From Planctomycetaceae bacterium UBA4732 (GTDB lineage Bacteria; Planctomycetota; Planctomycetia; Gemmatales; Gemmataceae), in the NCBI GenBank assembly GCA_002404095.1, contig DHJA01000093.1:55779-76681 (forward strand): DNA of 20,903 bases, written 5' to 3'. The position numbers were made by a program, and so were the translations under genes. The notes under the pieces were generated by a model. That model was given only the letters and a program-made list of their open reading frames with translations. It had not been told where the DNA came from and ran no database searches. Below, one piece after another: positions 15,215-20,903 of the stretch (position 1 is the first letter of the stretch; each line of letters opens with the position of its first letter).

Positions 15215-15385
15215 GGTGATAAGACCTTGTTTTCAGCGAGACCTTTTTTAGTGTAGAGTGTGTGGCGGGAACTAACAACCCGCTCAGGGGCGTAGTTAGT
15301 GCCTTTGCCCTGTCCCTGTGGGCGCTCTACGATGTCAAATGATTCCCGCTTCCAGCCCCGCGACGACCTACCTCGGATTAACGCG

Positions 15386-18337
15386 ATGCACATTGTCCGC
15401 AATTCGTGCTTGTTGGCCGCCGCGCTCGGCGTCCTCAACTCCGGTCGCCTTGCCGCGCAGGGCTTCTCCCCTCAAGAGGCCGTACAGCGCATGAAGGTCG
15501 CCGACGGCCTTGAGGTCAAGCTTGTCGCCTCGGAACCTGAGATCCGCCAGCCGCTCACCATGTCTTTCGACGACAAAGGACGCATTTGGGTTATCCAATA
15601 CCTGCAATATCCGGCTCCCGCCGGCCTCAAGGCGGTCAAGGTCGATCAATTCCTTCGCACCGTTTACGACCGTGTGCCGGAGCCGCCGCCTAAGGGACCG
15701 AAAGGGGCCGACCGTATCACCATCCTTTCCGACCCCGACGAAAACGGCCATTACCGCAAGGCCAAGGACTTCATGGGCGGCCTCAACCTCGCCTCCGGCA
15801 TGTGTCTCGGGCGTGGCGGCGTCTATGTGTTACAAGCTCCTTACCTCCTCTTCTATCCGATCCGCGAAGGCGACGATGTCCCGGCCGGCGACCCGGAAGT
15901 GCTGCTGAGCGGCTTCGGTATGGAGGATGCCCACGCCGTCGCCAACTCGCTCCAATGGGGGCCGGACGGCTGGCTCTACGGCGCCCAGGGTAGCACCGTC
16001 ACCGCCCACGTCCGCGGCCTCGAATTCCAACAGGGCATATGGCGTTACCATCCCATCACCAAGGAATTTGAACTGTTCTCGGAGGGCGGCGGCAACACCT
16101 GGGGTTTGGACTTCGACGCCCACGGCAACGTCATCGCCGGCACCAATTGGGGCGGCTTCGCCATGCTGCACCAGGTCCAGGGCGGCTATTACATCAAGGG
16201 CTTCGGCAAGCACGGGCCGCTGCACAATCCGCATTCCTACGGCTATTTCGACCACGTTCCCATCACCGGCTTTAAGGGCGGCCACGTCACCTGCGGCGGC
16301 ATCGTCTACCAAGGCGGCGCCTTGCCGGAACGATTCAACGACGCCTACATCGCCGGAAACCTCCTTTCCAACTCGCTTTACTGGTATACTCTCGACGCCA
16401 AAGGATCGACGTTCACCAGCAAGTTCGCCGGCGATTTCCTCGTTGCCAACGATACATGGTTCCGGCCGATCGACTGCCTGACCGGGCCGGACGGCGCCCT
16501 CTACGTCGCCGACTGGTACGACAAGCGCGCCAATCACGTCGATCCCGTGGACACCTGGGACCGCAGCAACGGCCGTATCTATAAGGTCGAAACGAAAGGG
16601 GCCAAGCCGGTCGCACCCATCAATCCGCCGCTAGGCAAACGGTCGAGCAAGGAGCTAGTTGCTTTGCTCGAAAATCCGAACAGCTGGTGGACCGGCGAGG
16701 CGCGGCGCATCCTCGGTGAACGGCGCGACGCCTCTGTCGTTCCGATGCTGCGCAAGACGGTGTTGGAGAACAAGGGCCGGCTGGCGCTGGAATCGCTGTG
16801 GGCGTTGTACGTCAGCGGCGGCTTCGATGAAGATTTCGCCGCCAAGCTGCTTGACCATTCCAACCCCGATGTACGAACATGGGCAATCCGACTTGTAGGC
16901 GACGGCAAGAAAATTTCACCCAGATTCCGCGACCGGCTCGTCGCCTTGGCGCGTAACGAAACAAGTGCGACAGTGCGTTGTCAGCTGGCGTGTTCATGCA
17001 AGCGCCTGCCGGGGCCGGATTGCCTGCTGATTGTTCGCCAGTTGCTGCTGCGCGACGAGGACGCCGCCGACTTGTACATTCCCATGCTGTTATGGTGGGC
17101 GATTGAGGATAAAGCTATTTCGGATCGCGATTTGCTCATTAGCCTGCTCGACTCGCCGGCCGTCTGGCGCACGCCCATCGTGAGCCGGTTTATCGTGGAG
17201 CGGCTGGCCCGGCGTTACATGGACGAGGGCGGTGCGGAGAACCTGAATGCCTGCGCGCGTCTGTTGGCCGCCGCGCCGGGGCGGGCCGAAACGGACCTTA
17301 TGCTACGCGGCATGGACAAGGCGTTGGAGGGTCGTCGGCTCGTGAAGGCGCCAGAAGCGTTGGAAACGGCGTTGAGCCAATTGAGGAAGGCGCGGCCGGA
17401 CGACCTGACGCTGTTACGCCTGGCGGTGCGGCTCGGCGGGGCAGACGCCTACGAACAGAGCGTGAAGCGGGCCGGCGACGCCAAGGCGCCGGACGCCGAC
17501 CGCATCGCCCTTATCGAATTGCTCGGGCAAACCGGCAAAGCGGACTGCGTGCCGACGCTACTGCAAACTTTAGCCGAGGCCAAGCCGGATGCGTTGCGCG
17601 CCGCCGTTCTATCCGCCTTGCCGCCGTACTCCGACTCACAAATCAGCGCCGACGTTTTGGTGCAATATCCGAAGTATTCCGCCGACATAAAGGGGCGCGC
17701 GCTGAGCCTGTTGTGCGGTCGCGCGGCGTCGGGACTGGAGTTGCTCAAGGCCGTGGACGCCGGCCATATCGTCCCGCGCGACGTGCCGCTCGATCAGCTG
17801 CGGCGCCTCGCCGAATTTAAGGACACACGGCTCGATCCATTGATTGCGAAACATTGGGGCAAGATCACTCCGGCGACCGCCGGCGAAAAGCTGACGCAGA
17901 TACGCAACCTCGGCGCGACCCTATCGAGAGGCGCCGGGGATCGCGTCGCGGGCAAGGCCGTCTTCACGAAGAACTGCGCGACGTGCCACACTTTATTCAA
18001 AGAAGGCGGCAAGATCGGCCCCGACCTAACCGGCGCCGACCGCAAGAACCGTGTGTATCTGCTCACACAAATCGTCGATCCAAGCGCGATCATCCGCCAA
18101 GAATTTTTGGCCTACATCGTCAATATGAAGGACGGCCGCGCGCTCACCGGGCTGATGGTGGAATCGACGCCGGAGACGGTGACGCTGGTGGACGCCAAGA
18201 ACGTCCGCAGCGTGTTGCGCCGCGATCAGATCGACGAAATGAAGGCGTCGCCGGTGTCGCTGATGCCGGAAAAGCTCCTCGAACCGCTGGACGACAAGCA
18301 AATCCGCGACCTGTTCGCCTATCTCCAGGGGGATTAG
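15386..18337 (+). CDS. Membrane-bound dehydrogenase-HEAT-cytochrome c protein
   Basis: The 983-residue protein has the planctomycete CxxCH architecture. A signal peptide (residues 1 to about 25) is followed by a beta-propeller dehydrogenase-like domain (about 30-420, with LQWGPDGWLYGAQG and TGPDGALYVADW motifs). A HEAT-like helical region (about 425-830) comes next, and then a C-terminal monohaem cytochrome c domain. The haem site is Cys864-A-T-Cys867-His868; Met960 in VSLMPEKL is the likely second axial ligand. Such proteins are thought to oxidise a periplasmic substrate, perhaps a sugar, and pass electrons to the haem; the substrate is unknown. The start at 15386 is chosen because it places the signal peptide at the N-terminus; ATGs at 15332 and 15299 are in frame but would bury it. 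No good ribosome-binding site was seen for any start. Confidence 0.93.
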   Translation: MHIVRNSCLLAAALGVLNSGRLAAQGFSPQEAVQRMKVADGLEVKLVASEPEIRQPLTMSFDDKGRIWVIQYLQYPAPAGLKAVKVDQFLRTVYDRVPEPPPKGPKGADRITILSDPDENGHYRKAKDFMGGLNLASGMCLGRGGVYVLQAPYLLFYPIREGDDVPAGDPEVLLSGFGMEDAHAVANSLQWGPDGWLYGAQGSTVTAHVRGLEFQQGIWRYHPITKEFELFSEGGGNTWGLDFDAHGNVIAGTNWGGFAMLHQVQGGYYIKGFGKHGPLHNPHSYGYFDHVPITGFKGGHVTCGGIVYQGGALPERFNDAYIAGNLLSNSLYWYTLDAKGSTFTSKFAGDFLVANDTWFRPIDCLTGPDGALYVADWYDKRANHVDPVDTWDRSNGRIYKVETKGAKPVAPINPPLGKRSSKELVALLENPNSWWTGEARRILGERRDASVVPMLRKTVLENKGRLALESLWALYVSGGFDEDFAAKLLDHSNPDVRTWAIRLVGDGKKISPRFRDRLVALARNETSATVRCQLACSCKRLPGPDCLLIVRQLLLRDEDAADLYIPMLLWWAIEDKAISDRDLLISLLDSPAVWRTPIVSRFIVERLARRYMDEGGAENLNACARLLAAAPGRAETDLMLRGMDKALEGRRLVKAPEALETALSQLRKARPDDLTLLRLAVRLGGADAYEQSVKRAGDAKAPDADRIALIELLGQTGKADCVPTLLQTLAEAKPDALRAAVLSALPPYSDSQISADVLVQYPKYSADIKGRALSLLCGRAASGLELLKAVDAGHIVPRDVPLDQLRRLAEFKDTRLDPLIAKHWGKITPATAGEKLTQIRNLGATLSRGAGDRVAGKAVFTKNCATCHTLFKEGGKIGPDLTGADRKNRVYLLTQIVDPSAIIRQEFLAYIVNMKDGRALTGLMVESTPETVTLVDAKNVRSVLRRDQIDEMKASPVSLMPEKLLEPLDDKQIRDLFAYLQGD

Positions 18338-18353
18338 CGTCTCAAACGGCCGC

Positions 18354-18578
18354 TTAAGTCTCCGTTTGTTCCATATGGTCGGCGATGCGCTCCAACAAGC
18401 GCGAGGTCTCGCCGGCGTCCAGGTTCTCGTTGAACCGAACCTTGAACATGCGCTCGCCGCGCCACGGCCCCTTCTGTTCTTCCTCGGAGTGAACGATCAC
18501 TCCCAGGAAGGTCTTGCGCCGCATTAGCTCTTCCACCAATTCCCGAATCGTGGACAATTCCAGCGCGGTTGGTTGCAT
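18354..18578 (-). CDS. Small hypothetical protein
   Basis: The 74-residue, soluble, acidic-to-neutral protein is not recognised. It is predicted as helix (about 4-21, LELSTIRELVEELMRR), a beta segment (TFLGVIVHSEEEQKG), another strand (RMFKVRFNENL) and a final helix (ETSRLLERIADHME). This regular pattern and the usual codon choice support a real gene. The start at 18578 is preferred over 18641 because the upstream 21 residues look non-coding; GGAG lies 11 bases upstream, a long spacing. Its 3' end faces the cytochrome gene with 16 bases between the stops. The 168 bp upstream, toward pyrE, contain mainly the family-B hairpin. Confidence 0.65.
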   Translation of the reverse strand: MQPTALELSTIRELVEELMRRKTFLGVIVHSEEEQKGPWRGERMFKVRFNENLDAGETSRLLERIADHMEQTET

Positions 18579-18689
18579 GGATATGGTTCTCCAGCAAAAA
18601 TGGTTCGTTGGCCTCCTGCTCAGGCGGGTGCAGTCGGACAAGGGGCGATACTAGCTTTTCTTTGCGGGGAAGGGAATACGAGCTTCAGA

Positions 18690-18752
18690 GTTTAGCCGCG
18701 ACCCGAAGGGGAGCGCGTCTCCCTCGCGCTCCCCTTCGGGTCGCGGCTAAAC
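18690..18752. repeat. Long hairpin repeat, family B copy 2
   Basis: Arms at 18690-18717 and 18725-18752 (28 bp each) are perfect reverse complements with a 7-nt loop. The core GTTTAGCCGCGACCCGAAGG equals copies 1 and 3 apart from the noted G/T position. The outer GTC/GAC seen in copies 1 and 3 is kept on the right (GAC, 18752 onward) but replaced on the left. The pyrE stop codon (18747-18749) lies in the right arm. Confidence 0.93.
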
Positions 18753-19295
18753 GACCCCAAAATCGCGTATCGTGAAAACAGGCTGAAAGTTCTCGATGCC
18801 ATGCGTCCTGAATAACTCCTCGGCGCCTTGCAAACGATCCACGAGCGCGACAACCAACACGACTTCGCAACCGATTTGGCGGACCCCTTCGATGGCCTTT
18901 ACGGAGGAAGAACCTCGCGTAATTACGTCATCAAGGATTATGACGCGCGAACCGGGTTTCAGATTGCCCTCAATGAGTTTCTGCGTCCCGTGAGCCTTGG
19001 TTTTATCGCGGACCCAGAACCCTTCCATTTTCCTGCCGTGCAGGTGGTAGCTGATGACCGCCGCCGTGGTCAACGGCACCGCGCCGACCTCAAGACCGCC
19101 AATCGCGTCAAAGGCCAGGTCTTTGGTGCGTTCATAAAGCGTCTCGCCGATCAGGTGGGCGGCTTCGGAGAAGACTTGAGTCATCTTGCCGTCAATGTAG
19201 TAGTCGCTGACGTCGCCGGACGCGAGGCGGAACGTCCCGCGCTTGAACGAGCGATCTTTCAGGAGTTCAAGCAATTGTGTTTCGGCCGTAGACAT
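18747..19295 (-). CDS. pyrE: Orotate phosphoribosyltransferase
   Basis: The 182-residue protein is a PyrE, which transfers the phosphoribosyl group from PRPP to orotate to make OMP in pyrimidine synthesis. Key motifs are FRLASGDVSDYYIDGK (22-37), the flexible catalytic loop VRDKTKAHGTQ (95-105) and the PRPP-binding motif VIILDDVITRGSS (118-130) with Asp122-Asp123. The start at 19295 has AGGGGAG seven bases upstream. The longer frame to 19415 would add a Ser/Tyr/Arg-rich 40 residues encoded by a 9-bp tandem repeat and is rejected. The last residues and the stop codon come from the family-B hairpin. No other pyr gene is nearby. Confidence 0.96.
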   Translation of the reverse strand: MSTAETQLLELLKDRSFKRGTFRLASGDVSDYYIDGKMTQVFSEAAHLIGETLYERTKDLAFDAIGGLEVGAVPLTTAAVISYHLHGRKMEGFWVRDKTKAHGTQKLIEGNLKPGSRVIILDDVITRGSSSVKAIEGVRQIGCEVVLVVALVDRLQGAEELFRTHGIENFQPVFTIRDFGVV

Positions 19296-19350
19296 GGACC
19301 GGCTCCCCTTATCTCGCCTACTGGCAGTGTCTTCGTTTGCTCTATAAGCC

Positions 19351-19386
19351 CTATAGGACGTATAGGACGAATAGGACCTATAGGAC
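19351..19386. repeat. 9-bp tandem repeat, four units
   Basis: Four consecutive 9-bp units read CTATAGGAC, GTATAGGAC, GAATAGGAC and CTATAGGAC, followed by a decayed fifth (ATATCGGGC). They lie 55-91 bp upstream of the pyrE start in the 264-bp divergent gap before the gene at 19560. The unit is the same as at 67-84. The rest of this gap shows no clear feature. Confidence 0.85.
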
Positions 19387-19559
19387 ATATCGGGCCGCTT
19401 CGGAATACTCCTCATTTTCGGCTTTCTTCATCCAAACGGATTCGTCGTTAAAGTCGCCGTGCATGGCGTCCGATATTTGCTAACAAGCAGTGCGAATAGT
19501 GGACCGGGCTGGGCGCGATCTCGCGCCGGCGCGGACTTCAGTTGGAAGGGAGTAGTCGG

Positions 19560-20126
19560 ATGCGAACGAGGCGATCCTTGTTGCTTTGGGCCGCGGCCGT
19601 GCTTGCGCCGTGGGTGGCCGCCGGCTGTGCCCCTTTCTCAGCCGGTCTCTTCACCCCCATCCCCGTGCCCCCGTGGGTCACGGAGCGCATGGAGGAAAAA
19701 TACTGTTACCCCAATGACTTCCGAACGCCGGTGCTGCCGCCGATCCGCGAGGGCTTCCCGCCGCCGACGTGCGAGGACCAGCCCGACGACGCCCGCGTCC
19801 TGCGCGCCCTGGAGCACGTCACCCGCGGCGTGCCGTACTTCTATGAAGAGTTCCGCGACAACGTCGAGGTCATCAAGGAGCGCGTCAAGGACACCATCGA
19901 CCCGCCGCGCTTCTTCCCGCTGATCGGGCCGGCTCAGTTGCATCATTGCCACTGGAAATGCACCATCACCTATACCGAAACGATTGAATCAGGTTATCCG
20001 TTCCCCTTCCGCTGCGTCAAGCCGCGCGTGAAGGTGATTTATATCGACCTCGACCACCTGCATCTGTATCCCGGCTGCACGGTCGAGTCGCAGCGGGCGG
20101 TCAACCGCGAACTTGCCGGCCCCTGA
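19560..20126 (+). CDS. Hypothetical lipoprotein, Cys-rich C-terminal half
   Basis: The 188-residue protein starts at 19560 with AAGGGAG eight bases upstream. Its N-terminus has an Arg-rich start, a hydrophobic core and a good lipobox (V-A-A-G-Cys23), so it is probably a lipid-anchored envelope protein. The mature part has further cysteines at 49, 71, 130, 134, 152 and 173. HHCHWKCTITYTE (128-140) and the IDLDHLHLYPGC stretch (162-173) stand out as conserved-looking. The His/Cys clusters could bind a metal or form disulfides, but no family is recognised. The family-B hairpin 18 bp downstream, followed by a pyrimidine-rich run, may end its transcript. Confidence 0.8.
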   Translation: MRTRRSLLLWAAAVLAPWVAAGCAPFSAGLFTPIPVPPWVTERMEEKYCYPNDFRTPVLPPIREGFPPPTCEDQPDDARVLRALEHVTRGVPYFYEEFRDNVEVIKERVKDTIDPPRFFPLIGPAQLHHCHWKCTITYTETIESGYPFPFRCVKPRVKVIYIDLDHLHLYPGCTVESQRAVNRELAGP

Positions 20127-20144
20127 GCGGCGACGGATGGAAAA

Positions 20145-20213
20145 GTCGTTTAGCCGCGACCCGAAGGGGAGCGCTCCGACAGAGCGCTCCCCTTCGGGTC
20201 GCGGCTAAACGAC
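20145..20213. repeat. Long hairpin repeat, family B copy 3
   Basis: Arms at 20145-20176 and 20182-20213 are perfect 32-bp reverse complements with a 5-nt loop (CGACA). This is the most regular copy, bounded by GTCG and CGAC. On the plus strand it is followed by ATCTCTTTCTCTT and on the minus strand by TTTTCC, so it may terminate transcription. It lies between two plus-strand genes. Confidence 0.95.
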
Positions 20214-20244
20214 ATCTCTTTCTCTTCCATTTTCGGAGATTTCC

Positions 20245-20856
20245 ATGCGCGAGATTTTGAGATACGCCCTCACCTTACTTGCGACGGCGGCCATTGTCTG
20301 TGGGCTAACGCAGCCCGCCTCGGCTCAGGGTCCGTCCCTCGTCGTCTCCAGTTTCGCGCCAGTGGTTCACGGCGGGCCGGAAACCGATGCGCTGCTGGCT
20401 TTGCCGCGCGTGGTGCCGCCGCCTCAACGGTTGCCGCCGTCCACGGATCACATCCTACTAATTTCCGCGATCGCACCGAAACCGGCAGTGGACTTGCTCG
20501 CCGCGCCAACCGTGCCGCCAGCCTGGCTGGCGGCGCCGACCTCATTGGCTCCGTCCAAACTTGCCGTCATCCCCTCCGGCTTGCCCGCCGTGGGGACCGT
20601 GAAACCTTCCGTTATTGGAGCAATTGTCGCGCGTCCGAGGATTGTCCTGACGCCCATTGCCGCCGTGCCAGCCCCGGTCATCGTGGCCGCCCGCCCGACC
20701 TTACAGCCGTTGACCACGAGCAGGCCCGCGATCCGGTCCTGGCCCGCGGCTCACTTGGTGCGCCAGGATAGCCGCACACAGGAGACGCGCGGGGTGGCTT
20801 ATTTCGAGACGGCGCCGGTACCGCAAGCGCCGACGCCTCTTGGCAATTTGAAATAG
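20245..20856 (+). CDS. Hypothetical secreted Pro/Ala/Val-rich protein
   Basis: The 203-residue protein has a clear signal peptide: hydrophobic core LTLLATAAIVCGL and an A-S-A cleavage site at residues 25-27, followed by Gln-Gly. The start is supported by CGGAG eight bases upstream. The mature chain is low-complexity, rich in Pro, Ala, Val, Leu and Thr (for example PTVPPAWLAAPTSLAP), without cysteines or a recognisable domain. It may be an extended cell-surface or periplasmic protein. Downstream of the stop only 47 bases remain in the window, and these contain part of another likely repeat. Confidence 0.7.
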   Translation: MREILRYALTLLATAAIVCGLTQPASAQGPSLVVSSFAPVVHGGPETDALLALPRVVPPPQRLPPSTDHILLISAIAPKPAVDLLAAPTVPPAWLAAPTSLAPSKLAVIPSGLPAVGTVKPSVIGAIVARPRIVLTPIAAVPAPVIVAARPTLQPLTTSRPAIRSWPAAHLVRQDSRTQETRGVAYFETAPVPQAPTPLGNLK

Positions 20857-20880
20857 CGCGTCTGCAACGAATCGAAATTA

Positions 20881-20903
20881 CTAGCCCCGCGCGCAAGCGA
20901 GGG
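20881..20903. repeat. Possible repeat arm cut by window end
   Basis: CTAGCCCCGCGCGCAAGCGAGGG forms a small hairpin: CCC-CGC pairs with GCG-A-GGG around GCGCAA. It resembles, from memory, a repeat common in planctomycete intergenic regions, and its layout is like the hairpin at 9351-9371. Any matching second half is outside the window. Confidence 0.35.

Noticed and set aside
19296..19415. 40-residue N-terminal extension of PyrE
   Set aside because: Its Ser-Tyr-Arg repeats are produced by the 9-bp tandem DNA repeat, and the ATG at 19295 has a good ribosome-binding site and the usual PyrE N-terminus.

Overview
The window is a stretch of GC-rich bacterial chromosome that reads as Planctomycetota, probably a Gemmata/Pirellula-type lineage. 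The family evidence is: two DUF1559 (H-X9-DG, prepilin-processing-associated) proteins, a giant membrane-bound-dehydrogenase/HEAT/cytochrome c (CxxCH) protein, a BatA-like vWA membrane protein, a tricorn-type protease, a gluconolactonase-like secreted protein, planctomycete-style lipoproteins, and many palindromic repeats between genes. No rRNA, tRNA, CRISPR array, prophage or intact insertion sequence was seen.

Layout. 116-709 (+) is an unrecognised probable secreted protein. 722-4032 (-) is a four-gene co-directional block read right to left: DUF1559 prepilin-like protein, HEAT-repeat lipoprotein, two-pore-helix-type K+ channel with a long cytosolic tail, and a STAS anti-anti-sigma-like protein. 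4143-5075 (+) is an SMP-30/gluconolactonase-like protein. Its 3' end faces trpF (5241-5906, -) across a composite palindromic element. 6009-9263 (-) is a tricorn-like protease, separated from trpF by a long hairpin. 9436-9918 (-) is a ferritin-like di-iron protein with a good intrinsic terminator. 10083-14393 (+) holds a zinc-ribbon/DUF4190/DUF1559 fusion, a small basic ORF, a TPR protein and a vWA/BatA-like protein. 14394-15214 is a scarred region: a start-less gene fragment, a 180-bp MITE-like palindrome with 11-bp direct repeats inserted in the apex of another palindrome, and a lone Phd/YefM antitoxin. 15386-18337 (+) is the large cytochrome. 18354-18578 (-) is a small conserved-looking hypothetical, and 18747-19295 (-) is pyrE. 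19560-20126 and 20245-20856 (+) are a lipoprotein and a Pro/Ala-rich secreted protein.

How it fits together. Housekeeping genes (trpF, pyrE, ferritin) stand alone rather than in pathway operons, as is common in this phylum. Most of the rest is envelope or periplasmic: sensing and transport (K+ channel, STAS), pilin-like surface proteins, peptide breakdown (tricorn), and sugar-acid/lactone or dehydrogenase chemistry (SMP-30, cytochrome). No single new pathway can be reconstructed.

The most unusual signal is the intergenic repeat load. At least four palindrome classes and one 9-bp tandem repeat lie almost only between genes. One of them (family B here) occurs three times, with arms of 28-37 bp and a base-pair-preserving substitution, and one copy supplies the pyrE stop codon. 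Names such as 'family A/B/C' are labels used only in this report.
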